A program made the position numbers and the translations under genes. From Pseudisothecium myosuroides (lineage: Eukaryota > Streptophyta > Bryopsida > Hypnales > Lembophyllaceae), in the NCBI GenBank assembly GCA_951799445.1, contig OX637294.1:18873452-18937451 (forward strand): 64,000 nt of DNA, in the 5' to 3' direction. This document shows, one piece after another, positions 11,017 through 22,523 of this stretch (its first letter is position 1; every line of letters starts with the position of its first letter). The notes below the pieces were generated by a model that ran no database searches, was not told the origin of the DNA, and saw nothing but the letters and a program-made list of their open reading frames with translations.

Positions 11017-12549
11017 CGCTGCCTGAGCTACCTCAGAATTACAATCAATCCTCAATCCACATATATCAGCAGAGTTCTCAGGAATCCTTACTCACAACAA
11101 AATGAAAATCGAGGAGTCTCAGGCCCCACTTCTAAGAACCATTGAGAATGTGCAGTAACATGGATGTGTAAAAATGAAGTTATTTATGCTTTTGGGAGAT
11201 CAATTATATTAGTGGATATGTTGCCGGAGAAGTGGCTAGCTTGACGCCACAAGTCACAACGAAAGAGAATTCCAGCTCACTTATGACATCGAGATAATTG
11301 GTGAGAGACCAATCAGCGGATGTGTCATCAAAGAGTACTGAAATCGTCACTTTATGTACTAAGGCGAGACCCTTGTGAGAGTAGTTCAGTCGCAAAGCCG
11401 CTGATATTTTTAATATTATTTTGAAAAACAACATCTGCACATGCACCTGCAAGAGACAAATACATCAGATATTGAACAAGGTGGCGGATGTAACTTAACT
11501 TCCCACTCGTGCAACGAGCGTGTAGTCCAGACTTCCTTGACTTCGAGCATCTGCGCTCGCAGCGAGGCCCCAGCGCGTCAGGCTGGCTGTTTACTCTGCG
11601 AGAGGTCAGCGCTAGCCAGCGAGCTGCTGGCGCCCCCGGAACCCGGCAGCCCCTGTCCGCTTCCCTGCCGCACCAACACGGCTGTCCTGCAATTCCTTCC
11701 CCTTGAATGTCACGTGCCATGTTTCCGGCAACATATCAATTTATGACTAATAATAAAAAGTACAGCAAAGGCCTGTTTTCACCTGGCGGTTGGTAACAGC
11801 GGTTATAAAGTCGGAAAGGTGCCAAAAACATTTGTTGGCGTTGAGTCTATGGCATCGATGCAGTCCCGCATCGACTTGGATCTCTGAATCCCAAAGTCCA
11901 AATCCTATCTACAACCGCATTCACACTGCACAACGCGGTTAAGCCGGATCCCAGCGGCACCCAACCTTATCCAGAATCGCCATTTCCGGTGTTTTTTCTT
12001 CATGTTTATCGATTTGGTGGGTGAATTTTGTTTTCCTTCCTTCTGAAGGAAATTCTCTCTCATGTGGCCAAGGATTGCAGTGTTCTGAATACAAGTGAGA
12101 TGTGTTGTTTGCTTGATGGGTATGTGGCCAGTCCGTTTATACTGTAGGTATCTTTTCTTTGTCTACTGTAGTTGTGGGCTGAATTTGAGCACTTAGAATG
12201 AGCTTGGCCGTTCATTCGTCATGTTTCGAGCTTATTGTATTGTTGTTTCCGCCCTTCAGGTCAATGAATTTATTGCCTCACTTGCCAGTTTGGAAATCAT
12301 AGGGTGCCATGGTCGATGATTCTCTGGGAATCGGTAAGCGATGTTGGGTGAGGGTTTGTGTTGAAGGAATCATCTGAATTGTAGTTCAAATGAATAAGAA
12401 CGAGTACTTCAAACAAGTTACCTGAATGTTATTCCCTTTTGATCCAGTAAGAAGAGATCAGCCACCACAACTGATTGTTGTGGTATGAAGAGCCCCTCCT
12501 TGTGAATGGATAGCAGTCCATTTTGACTCTGTGGAAAACAGGATTTCAA
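11017..12549. other. Upstream region of the pseudogene and unassigned DNA
   Basis: 11017-11810 corresponds to 28383-29330 upstream of the intact gene, including a GC-rich patch at about 11540-11690 (partner 29040-29250). 11810-12549 has no duplicate here and no gene was recognised. The GC-rich patch has open frames on both strands but no recognised protein. Confidence 0.45.
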
Positions 12550-13273
12550 TGTACTGTACAGTACACAACGCCAGCTACACCAAATGCTTGTATACCCGGT
12601 CAGATTAGTGAAGCAACACTCTTCACTCTTAAATGATTTAATACCAGATCACATACATTAGTTGTCCTTAAGTTTCTTACAGTATTTCATCGCTTAAATG
12701 CGGGCTTCAATGTCGCAGTCTGCATGAACAAACCTTATGCGTTACAAGCTGTATAGTATGGGTCTCATTGTTCCAGCGCTGTAACCATTGTCAGGAAGTG
12801 ATGGAATAATGAACCCTGTAAATGAAAACCGTTCTCAGATCCAAAGCGTAGTAATAATCCCAGACATCTGTAAAAAATATTGCAAACTTTGAGCGCATCC
12901 CGGAGACTGATAGAGATTGTACGAAAGTACCTCCTTTCCTCTACTGAACACACTGATGAACTTTCCTCACAAGCAAAGAGAGGGAAGATTACACAACAAT
13001 TACAGAGTGGAAATTTGAAGTGGGCGGAGTAGGAAATCCACGAGTCACAAATTCTATCAGAAATAAATCTGAAGATTAATCCAGAGAGTTCCTGAACACA
13101 TGATTCAGACAGCACTAAATGCAGTTTTCAGCCCTCACGTCTAGTAATGCCATGATTTGGAGAGACCAAAGAAGCCCGTTCCAAATTGCTCCGAGACAAT
13201 TAGTGTCCAGCTACAAGAAGCGACCAGCTTCAATAAGTAACAATTCCAGAGAGTAATGGCTTCAGTGGTGAAT

Positions 13274-13571
13274 TTAGAAGCTAAATTTAAACCCTCCAGT
13301 CATGACATCAGCAGCATTGTCCCATATTGAAGTCTTTCTGGAGGGCGGCCTTCTGTTTTTCATTTTTTCGCTCTGTAGCCTCAATTGCCCAAGGGCATAT
13401 GTAGATCGGAATTTCTCGTAAAGGTTGACTCGTTCTTCCGTTCCTGATACCAAATGCTGAGAATTTGGCCTGCTCAGGAACTCCAGTACATTTAAAATGT
13501 TGCTTTGCGACACGACCACATGACCAGGTTAGTAATCGAAGCAGGGGGTAGGTCAGACATCCCGATGGCAA
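13274..13571 (-). pseudogene. 3'-terminal fragment of the F-box/JmjC gene (copy B)
   Basis: On the minus strand it reads SNILNVLEFLSRPN, then ERVNLYEKFRSTY. In a shifted frame it continues with ATERKNEKQKAALQKDF, and in the earlier frame with WDNAADVMTGGFKFSF and a stop. The basic helical stretch followed by GGF-FSF resembles the C-terminus of plant F-box/JmjC proteins. At least one frame change is needed, and no F-box or JmjC core accompanies it, so it is a decayed fragment. It complements copy A, in which this end is deleted. Confidence 0.65.
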
Positions 13572-13778
13572 TTAAGCAGATTGATAGTCCGGAAGAAGAA
13601 AGGCACAAATCTGAAAAGAAATCGTCATAATAGCCCCAAAAATGACCTAAAGTTGATGATTACAAGAATGAATGAGAATGGCATCACTCTATACATAGAT
13701 GAGCGCATACGAAGCTGAAATCAAGACGAGAGGGCAACAATGAAGAACTTGGAGAACTCGATTTAGTGGTCTAATGTA

Positions 13779-14654
13779 CAGTGCCCTCTAGAAAGTAAGG
13801 TAACCCCAATTTCGACTAGGAGGTATATCTTTCAAAATTTGCCCTTTTTGGACTTAACTTTCAAAACTAACCTATTAAATTTATTGTTTTATGCAATCTT
13901 CATCAACATGCCAAGTTTCAATTTCAAAAAACAAAAAAATTTATTGTTGATAAATTAATTTGTCAATTTTTCATTGTATTATAGAATAATTGATTGAAAA
14001 ATATTACTGATGAATTTTTTAAATTTTATTGTGAAAATATTTAAGAAACATCAATGTGCACATTTCACTTTTAGAAAAAACTTTCATTACCTAGAAAAAA
14101 ATTTACACTATAAAGAAATCAATGTCAAAGGGTCACTAATATAAAATTTGTACAACAAATTTCTCTAGATTATAATTAAATTTTCACAAACCAATTGCAC
14201 CATCATGCTCAAAGGTATAGAAGTAGTCTTAATTTAAGGTTCAATTACTAAAATATTATTGCAATTTAAAGATATCTATTTCATAAAATTTGGGAAGGCA
14301 ACACCTTGACATTGAATTCTCTTTAGTGTAAAATTTTTCCTAGGTAATTCAAGTTTTCCGTAAAAGTGAAATGTGCACATTGATGTTTTATAAATATTTG
14401 AACTATAAAATTTTAAAAATTCATCATTAATATTTTTCAATCAATTATTTTGTAACACAATGAAAAACACACAAAATAATTTACCAAAAATAAAAAAATT
14501 GTTTTTTGAAATTGGAATTTGGCATGTTGATGAAAATTGAATAAAACCATAAATTTAATAGGTTAGTTTTGAATATTCGATCAGAAAAGGGCAAAATTTG
14601 AAAGATATACCTCCAAGTCGAAATTGGGGTTACCTTACTTTCTAGAGGGCACTG
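13779..14654. mobile_element. Tc1/mariner-type non-autonomous foldback element
   Basis: Ends are CAGTGCCCTCTAGAAAG and CTTTCTAGAGGGCACTG, flanked by TA on both sides (13777-13778 and 14655-14656). The inverted match continues inward (TAAGGTAACCCCAATTTCGA) for most of the length, so it is a foldback structure with no coding capacity. CAGTG ends with a TA target are typical of Tc1/mariner elements. The paralogous site in copy A of the duplication has TACTGTA instead of the element. The inner TAAGGTAAC..CCAATTTCGAC block resembles the left end of the element at 57976. Confidence 0.8.
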
Positions 14655-14899
14655 TACACCTGCTTGGGTCTGGGTTGGGAGTTACAGTACACAAGCTACA
14701 GGAGACTAAATCCGTTAGGGACTTGATCCAGTCTCTAATACTGACTCCTGTTCCCAACAGCAACTCATATATATTCAACCAAGGTAACTGAACCTAAAAT
14801 AGTCTGAATAAGCACTCAAGCAAGGTTTCCATTCATAAATCATCTAAATTCCTGTTGTATCTTATTGAGTAAGGGCTTGTTCTTTTACTGCAGCGTCCT

Positions 14900-16128
14900 C
14901 GCACATCTTGACCATTGATGTCTTTTACTCCCCCAAGACCCTTCTCAAAGGCTGCAAAAGAGTGATCCAACGGGTCTTCACATTTTTCAGCATGCACAAG
15001 CCCTTTGTTTCCACGATGTCGGCAAGTTTCTGAAATTTGAGATGTTTCTTGGAACTCATAGTGAAGTAATCATACAACGCTTGGCACAACCTCTCTAATT
15101 TTGCCTCCATTGGCAAGTTTGAGAGTGCTGCAACTACGAGATCGGTCCGGTGTGCCATACAGTGCACACCAATCATGAACAGAGCATCTTGCTCCTTTAA
15201 CTGTTGAATCACTCTATTCTAAAATCCCTAATATACTAAATTGTTGCTTGCCCCAATGCACACCAATCCCTCTGCTACAACGTTGTCTGCCACCCCCATG
15301 CCAAGACAAACAAGTAGTAATAGCTTCCTTAATTAACTACAGCAGCCCCATGTCCCTTGACAGGCCGAAACAAGCCCCAACAGAATGGAAGCTTCAGAGT
15401 AACCTATAGATGCATACGTAGATGTACGTGCACTAAACCAACTGTCAAGGTCATTATTGGTTACCTCGTCCGTCGAAATGGAAAAATACATTTCCTTGAA
15501 GATGACATTCTTCACGTAGTTCGAGAGAACCACCCCCACGCTGTCGACCGACATGCCCCACCCTGCTGTAGAGCCTCAATCAATGCTTCTTGGGACATTC
15601 TTGCATTTGAAACTGCAAGAGTATGTCCCAACAAACTTTTGGCTCAAGAATGATCCAGAATAGAAGCTTGAATTGGATCAATTTATATTTGCACTCCTTC
15701 CCAGACCATGTGCAACCTGATTGGCCACCGTGTCTCCGACGCTTACAAAGGATCGCTTCTCATTTTTCATGTATTGATTGGTAGAAAAGAAGAAGTACTC
15801 CCCCTTTTCGACGAATCGAATGTTGTCAAGGCCCAGTGACGTCTTGCATGCTGAACAGATATTTCATTAAAATGGCGTATTCCATATGCCATTTCTCCAC
15901 TCATTTCTAGGATTCGTATACATTTCAAACGGCACGGTCTAAAAGGGAAGTGCCAAGTTTGTGGAATACCGCCATTTTAACGTTATATCCGTTGCTACTA
16001 CAATCCATCAATCTTGGGGCAAGGAGCTTCTCACGTCCCTCGACTTTGGAGCAAATTTGGCACCTAACCTTCGTAACATAACCATCCCTGCCTAACATGA
16101 CTCTACTCAAGGTAGCCTTGTGGCCCAT
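14900..16128 (-). pseudogene. Decayed hAT-type transposase (KIAA1586-like lineage)
   Basis: Read on the minus strand, fragments appear in the expected order: an N-terminal zinc-binding BED-like piece with VRCQICSKVEGREKL (near 16075); FSTNQYMKNEKRSF and VANQVAHGLGR (near 15700-15800); SISTDEVT (near 15480); and GVHCMAHRTDLVVAALSNLP with KNVKTRWITLLQPLRRV (14925-15212). These are hallmarks of hAT-like transposases and of the related vertebrate KIAA1586 protein. Frames change repeatedly and stops intervene. Terminal inverted repeats were not located. It directly abuts the end of duplication copy B. Confidence 0.75.
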
Positions 16129-16507
16129 GAATACTGCTATTGACGATTCACCTCATATAATTGTCGTCGTTGTCGTGCCACTGTATGCAAAGGAGATGCT
16201 TCATGAGGATCAACAATTTGCACATCGGAATATATCATCGATATGTGATCCATCATCCACAACAGGAGGAGATTGAGACCCACTAAATTCTGTAACAACT
16301 TCGACAACATTGACGGAAGGCGCAAACACTTCAGCAGGGGACCCTAGATCTACAGTACAACGTCTTCATCAGCATCTCGACATTCACACAGGAACCATGT
16401 CAAGAGGGCTTGAAGAGGAGCGATCAAAAAATTGCATTGAAGAATGTAAGAATCCAAGCGAGAAAAAATAAAGCAACCAACTGAAACAAGAATGGAAGAC
16501 TTGGATC

Positions 16508-16786
16508 TAAGGTAGGTACACCCAAATGTGCCACTAACCTTAAATCGCCATCTTTACTATGTGTACATCTCCAAAATTATCAGTTCTATACCTATGTGCA
16601 AGAAACGCTTTTAGAACCAAACTTTGTTCCTTAATAACTTTTGCATACAGTATCCAAATGTTGCGTTCTCTAGTGCGTTGGAACCTCCTTTCACTTGCCA
16701 ACAAGAATATATGAAAATTATACCAGTTTAATTACAGTAAATAGGCTCAATAGCAAAAAGTGGTGGTTTTGGATGTACCTACTTTA
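16508..16786. mobile_element. Small TA-flanked element with AGGTAGGTACACCC ends
   Basis: TA is followed by AGGTAGGTACACCCAAA, and the right side reads TTTTGGATGTACCTACTT followed by TA. The core (GAAACGCTTTTAGAACCAAA, CTTTGTTCC) is shared with 21847-22523, and a related core lies at 60600-60715. TA targets and short inverted ends suggest a Tc1/mariner-type (Stowaway-like) MITE. Confidence 0.7.
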
Positions 16787-19700
16787 GGTAGTGGCGGATT
16801 ATAAGCTCACAAGAACAGACACCATCGACAAAGCGCACCTCCGTTCCATTGGCATTGCCTTAACCTTAGAGCCCTAGATCCGCAACTCACAAGCACACAT
16901 ATTTGTGAAAAAACAAACGCGGATTCCGCAAGAGGGTCTCTCTTATAGTTGTGCAACGAGCCCAATGTGGGGTCCAACGAAGGATGAATGTAAAAAAAAG
17001 ACCTCCTATTTTGTGTTTGATTAATCTATTTTCTAGAGCTCTGCTAGCTAATTTGGGACTTCTCATTGCATTTATGAACTCAAAATTTGCAAGTTTTATC
17101 ATGCGAGGGAGATAAAAAATTCATGTATTTTCCCAAGTAATAAAACACGAGGCAAAACAATCCCCGCATTCAGCTCGGTGCACAACTACCATACGTGTAG
17201 GTCAATTTTGTAAATAACTTGGGAAATTCGGAAAATGCCGAAAATTTAAAAAATTCTACAACGATTTTTGAAAATCTGAAAATTTTCATTTATTGCTAAT
17301 TTTGAATATCCAAAAATTATTCTTGAGAAAATTTAGAAAAAAGAACACATTTACGGATGAATAAAAAAAATCAATTCAAAATTAGGAGTGTTGAAAATTT
17401 ACAAAGCAAAGTGCCGTAAATCTAATTGAAGGTGCCAAATTGTCAAATTAGAAAAAGTAAATTCTTTTGACAGGAAAGTGTCAAAACTGCCCTATGCGTA
17501 CGATATAAGCGCGACCCACTACAAGGCATGACAATCACAATACAACCTCAAACAAAGGCAATTTGTCTAGCTCCATCCAATTAGGTAAGTTGAGGAGAAT
17601 GGCTAATCACAACCAGTTTACCTTGATAATTTATCATATACCCATAGCTAGCATGTGAGGGTCGTTGCAAAAAACACTTGTTGTTGTCTCAAAACAACCT
17701 AGTACTGTAAGTACTATGACTTTTGGAATAATTTTTTTTTAAATGAAATAAAATATGGATAATTTGTAAAGCATTCAAAATAATATATGTGTGAAAATTC
17801 AGGCCTAGAAAAATTTGTCCCTAAAAGTTATGCACAAAAAAAGAGTGATGAAAAATGCAAGAAAATAGATGTTTAGGAATTTGATTGTTTGAAAATAGTA
17901 AAAAAATTCAAAAAATAAACTAAAAAACTAAATTTTTCCAAACTTAACCCCTCAAGTATAGTATCCTCTTCAAATTTTCAATGGCAAATTCTCAATAGGA
18001 TGAAACAAATTTCAATATTTTGTAAACTAGGATCTTGTAGAGTAACAAGTTGACATACTTGTTGCATTTTTTTATTTTCAAAATTTCAATGTAAGAAGAA
18101 TTTTAAAAATTATTTAGGAAATGTCATCTTGTGAAAAAAAAAGGATCAAACATAATTCTCTTACAATGAAAGGAATAATGGGGATGGAAAAAAAATCTTG
18201 ATCATTTCTACTCTGTGGTCTACACAAATAAACTAGCTACGTACAAAAAAAATTCAAATTTATATTTTTAGTAATTTAAAAATTACAAGGTTCAATTTGG
18301 TGTGATTAGAAATATAAAATAATTAGAATGACTCCAAATTTTTGGAAGATGTTCCAAAAAATATGCGTATAATGCAAATTATTAAATCTCAAAAATTGAC
18401 GCATATATAAGTTTTTAAAAATTTTGCAGGATCCAATTTGGTCAGTTTTGGCTTTCAAATCCTTCTGTTTGAAAATGTGTACAAAATTGGAAGAGTTTTT
18501 TATTTTTTATTTTTTAAAATAAAATAACACTACATTTGCCTTAGATTCTAATACAATTTTTTTTAGGAGGGGATAAAAAATCATTATTCATCTTCTTATA
18601 AATTTTTCCTCCAAAAATTGCGCTTTTTGCCTATAAAGTTGATCATCCAAAAATTTTATAATCTAAAAATCTAACGGTCAATATTTTCCACAATTAATTC
18701 CATGCATACTAGACAAAGTAGTCCTTCCTTTTGTATGGAGAATTTAAAATTATAAATTTTAAGCACAATTATGTGTAAAAAAGTATCAAAGTCTGACAAT
18801 TCATTGAAAACCTCTACTATCAAAATATTGTTGGGACTTGAGGAGTTAAGGATGCTTTTCTTTCCTAACTTGAAGATTTCTCCATTTGCATCTCCAAGAA
18901 AAAAACTATGTTCTGTGCACATGCTCAAAGGTAGTGCATGCTTTGAGCACATGTGGAAAGTGGACATTTTATTATTTTTAGAAAATCTCTTCTTAGTCTT
19001 GTGTAGCATTAGTAGTTCTTGTATCCCAAGTTTGACCTTCAAATTTGCATTTTGAGGTTGGAAAAAAAACTTTAATTTGTTGTTCTTTTGCAATTGCAAA
19101 ATTGTGAATATGCAACAAGCAAAGGGACGTCAATGGATCATACTATATTATAGCCAAGTCAAATAATATAATATTGATTATATTTAGTTGGTCTCTTTTG
19201 CTTGGAACCACATATATTCCAAATTTATAATATATGAAGATGCATTCACAAATGCATTCTAAAGAACTATTTAGAAAAATAATTTATTAATGATTTTCAA
19301 AAGAAGGTTGATTAAACTATGACTCATACACCACATCCTTATGGTTGGATCTACCATTGCACTAACCAAATTCTCCTTCCATCTAATAATACTAGTCTAT
19401 TATTGTAATAAAAGGATTACAGATGTAGCAATAATTTTTCACTATATGGCTTTACAAATAGGGAAGACTACTTGTGCAACTACATTATCATTTCTATGTG
19501 TTAAAATGTGCACAAGAATAGCTTAGAATTCAATGGATTCAATAAAAAGTTCAAGGTTTTTGGTCTTTGACCAAGCCAATTTTTAATTGCTACAAAAAAT
19601 TTAATTCTTTGGATTTTTAGTCTATAAAGTGGTTAATAAACTAGATCTCTTGTGCTTCATTTCATTAGTTAATATCAAAAACAAAAGAAATCACCTTCAA

Positions 19701-19929
19701 TCCTAATATTAGGCTTGATGTACATTGCTAATGGAAAAAAACAAATAGCCAGGGACAAATGAAAAAATCAAAAGAAACTAGTACTATGGGATGGAGGAAA
19801 TATTTATCAATAAAATTTGTCACCAAATTTTTTATTTTCAGAATTAAACAATATTGCAATTGTTGAAAACTTCATAATAATCTCTAAACACTTCAACATC
19901 CACATTATGGACAATGTACAACTAAAAAT
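16787..19929. other. Gene-free AT-rich stretch
   Basis: Long AT-rich DNA. A 142-residue open frame on the minus strand at 18671-19099 has no recognisable motif, overlaps a second frame on the other strand, and contains a short hairpin; I do not regard it as a gene. Confidence 0.45.
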
Positions 19930-20981
19930 GGGTGAATGCAAGAAACACATGTACTATTTTGCATATATCATACCTTGCATGCTGATTTGTTTTTTGCCCA
20001 TAACTTTTGCGTTTTGGCCCCAAATGACTCAAGATTTATAGGTAAAACACTCATGACTATTATACACCTTACGTAATTTTTTTTAATTTAAAAAAATAAT
20101 TTACTATCCAAAAATAGCCCCCAATTTTATGTCACACTTGCCAATTTGGAGGGATTTAGTACTATTTAGTACCCCCAAAAACGAATTTTAAGCTCAAATT
20201 TGGAGCATTAGAGAAAAAATCAGCCCTCCGGAGGACCCTGAAATTTACTTTTTTTTTGCCAAAAAAATCGTTTTCCCCCTATTTCCGCCCGGCAGAAACT
20301 GCAGCAGAACTGGCGCAGGAACCGAAAATTACTAGTAATTTTTTTTTTTTTTTTTCTTTTAATTTTAAAAAAAATATTAAAAAAAAAAAAAAAAAAAATC
20401 GCGATTTCGGCGAGCAGTCAGCCAAGCTGACTGCTCACCGCAGGACAGTACTAGAGTGACAGGCCAAGCTTTTTAATAGCTTGGCATGTCACTCCGGAGC
20501 AGCCCTCCGGAGGGCTCATTTTTTCTCTAATGAAGGATGGTCTTCTAGTAGACTTGTAGCTACTGTCCAAAGGAATTCTAAAAATAATTAATTGTATGTG
20601 GTGTGGAAGTCCACAAAGTGCACTTCTTCCAGCTTGCATTTTGTAACATATAAAATATTGTTTTGGATTCTTTTGGGTGAATGACCATCTCCATAGAGTT
20701 GTTACAAATGAATCATTCTTCATTCTATGTATTTTTCTATTTTTAACTAATTAAAACATCAAGGTATCCATTTTCTTGAGATTTGGCACTTTTCTAACTT
20801 CTTGTGCTTAGAAAAAATTTCTATAGATTTCCTTTGGTGGTTACCTTCATCTTAAAGGTATATACATCAGCCACATTTTTTATTTTTTTAAATTATTTTT
20901 CTAATTTTAAAGTACTCCAAAAAAATCATGAGTACTATTTTAAAATGCAACAAAATTGGTAGGTGTTTCTTACATTCATCC
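19930..20981. mobile_element. GGGTGAATG-family element with a nested MITE
   Basis: Starts GGGTGAATGCAAGAAACAC and ends GTGTTTCTTACATTCATCC, flanked by AAAT on both sides. It aligns with the halves of the 6.76-8.59 kb element and with 53.1-53.8 kb. A 327-bp element (20206-20532) interrupts it. It encodes nothing recognisable. Confidence 0.75.
20206..20532. mobile_element. Nested inverted-repeat element with CATTAGAG ends
   Basis: Ends CATTAGAGAAAAAA and TTTTTTCTCTAATG are inverted copies, followed inward by CAGCCCTCCGGAGG and CCTCCGGAGGGCT. The interior contains two GC-rich hairpins (GCAGTCAGC / GCTGACTGC and GTGACAGGCCAAGCT / AGCTTGGCATGTCAC) between A and T runs. It is a second copy of the family at 6390-6642 and sits inside another element. 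Confidence 0.75.
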
Positions 20982-21846
20982 AAATAGAATAACTTCTTGA
21001 CAACATATGATTCTCATTCATCCATTTTCGTAGATGAACGTAACCAAGTTATGAACCATTTTGTAGAATGCACAACACCTACCACCTTGTCTACAATTTT
21101 GTGCAAAATGTAGAATTGAAATGTATCAGAATTGACTGAAATTTTGGTTTGCTGAAGGGTGGGGCAATCAATCTTTTATGTATCTTCAACACAATCATAG
21201 GAAGCAAAAAACAACACCAAATGTTTGCTACACTCATATCTCTTTAATTAGATCCTCCTTTTAAAGACATTTTGGAATATGCTACACACTTGTTATACTA
21301 TCATTCCTTAATTAAAGGACACTTGTCTCACATTCAAAGTATAATGATCTCACATTAGAAATGTACTATGATGGTCTCCTTAGCAGTTAGATTAAGGGGG
21401 TTATGTTGTCATTTTGTATTGTAATGTACAAAGTGAAGTCAAATTTTAATTCAATACTCCATAATTTGTTTTTCAATCGCTTTGTTTTTGTACTTCTATA
21501 CGTCTCCAATATATAAATTTTGTTGCTTGATTATAGAAAAGTAAGTTTTGACCACTCTAATTTTTCAGTTTTTGGCTTTTAGCTAGCTTTCCTAATTTAA
21601 GTATTTGTTCAATGTCTAAATTTGAATTTTCTTGTACCTATTCAAACTACTTTTGAATGCCCTTCCAATGAAAGAAACTTCAAATTCTAAATAGTAAAGG
21701 CTGAAAAATTAGAGTTATATTTGGCAAGGAATATTTTTGAGTGCCTTGAGGATGTCTTTAGGGGGCATGCTGCAATTATTTGGTTTTTTCCGCTCTAGGA
21801 TGGCGTCCATGTTAGCATTTCTACTGCTATCTCCCTTCGTTCTGTA
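20982..21846. other. Gene-free stretch
   Basis: AT-rich DNA with no recognised gene or clear element ends. Confidence 0.4.
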
Positions 21847-22523
21847 AGGTAGCTAGGTACACCCAAATGTGCCACTGACCTTAAACCGCCATCTTTACTA
21901 TGTATACATCTCCAAATTCAGTTTTGTACCTATGTGCAAGAAACGCTTTTAGAACCAAACTTTGTTCCTTAATAAATTTTGCATACAATATCCAAATGCC
22001 ATGTTCTCTGGTGCGTTGAAACCTTCTTTTACTTGCCAACAAGAACATATGAAAATCTGACCAATCTAATGATAATAAATAGACTTATAGTAGAGCCACC
22101 CATAACCAACCGAATAAGCACCTACGGACATGATGTGGGGTACTTGAAGGTGAAAGAAAAATTTCTGCAGGTGTAGAGACAGAAATGATAGGGATTGCCC
22201 AAATTTTGGGAATTTTATCACCCAAAGTCAATTTACAATGAATTTTGCAAGGCAAAAGTTGCGCCGGACCTATGGCCAATGTGTAGAGTCTTTCAATTTC
22301 GAACATTCAATAACTTTTTACCTAATCATTATTTCCTACTTTTTTTTCCACAACTTGGGACATGTGTCATGTATTTACTAGTTCCAACCTTGAAAATGAA
22401 AAAAAAAAACATTCTAAGCATGGTCAGAAATACGTGCACCTATAGGTCGGGAATGGATCACTGGTCGGTGATGGGTGGCTCTACCATAGCAACAAAAAAT
22501 GGCGGTACTGGGTGTACCTACTT
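21847..22523. mobile_element. Larger copy of the AGGTAGGTACACCC family
   Basis: Starts after TA with AGGTAGCTAGGTACACCC and ends with GGGTGTACCTACTT. The first 230 bases match 16508-16740; about 400 further bases are present only here. The right flanking TA is degraded to CA. No coding function. Confidence 0.6.

Larger units (their letters stand above)
8955..11810. repeat. Segmental duplication, direct copy 1 (partner 26.3-29.3 kb)
   Basis: About 2.9 kb aligns with 26318-29330 in the same orientation. It covers part of intron 2, exon 2, intron 1, exon 1 and roughly 800 bases of upstream DNA of the lactone oxidase gene. The copies are about 17.4 kb apart and show scattered substitutions and small indels, including 5-bp TA-flanked differences. 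Confidence 0.85.
12550..14873 (-). repeat. Segmental duplication, copy B (inverted partner of 4.64-5.80 kb)
   Basis: Reverse complement of copy A, longer because it holds an 876-bp inserted element (13779-14654) and about 290 bases (13094-13380) missing from copy A. The match ends near GTATCTTATTG at 14873, where decayed transposase DNA begins. Confidence 0.8.

Noticed and set aside
16646..16652. TACAGTA within the 16.5 kb MITE as another excision footprint
   Set aside because: The sister element reads TACAATA at the same place with equal length, so this is a substitution, not a 5-bp insertion.
18671..19099. 142-residue open frame on the minus strand
   Set aside because: AT-driven composition, no motif, competing frame on the other strand, and a surrounding gene desert.
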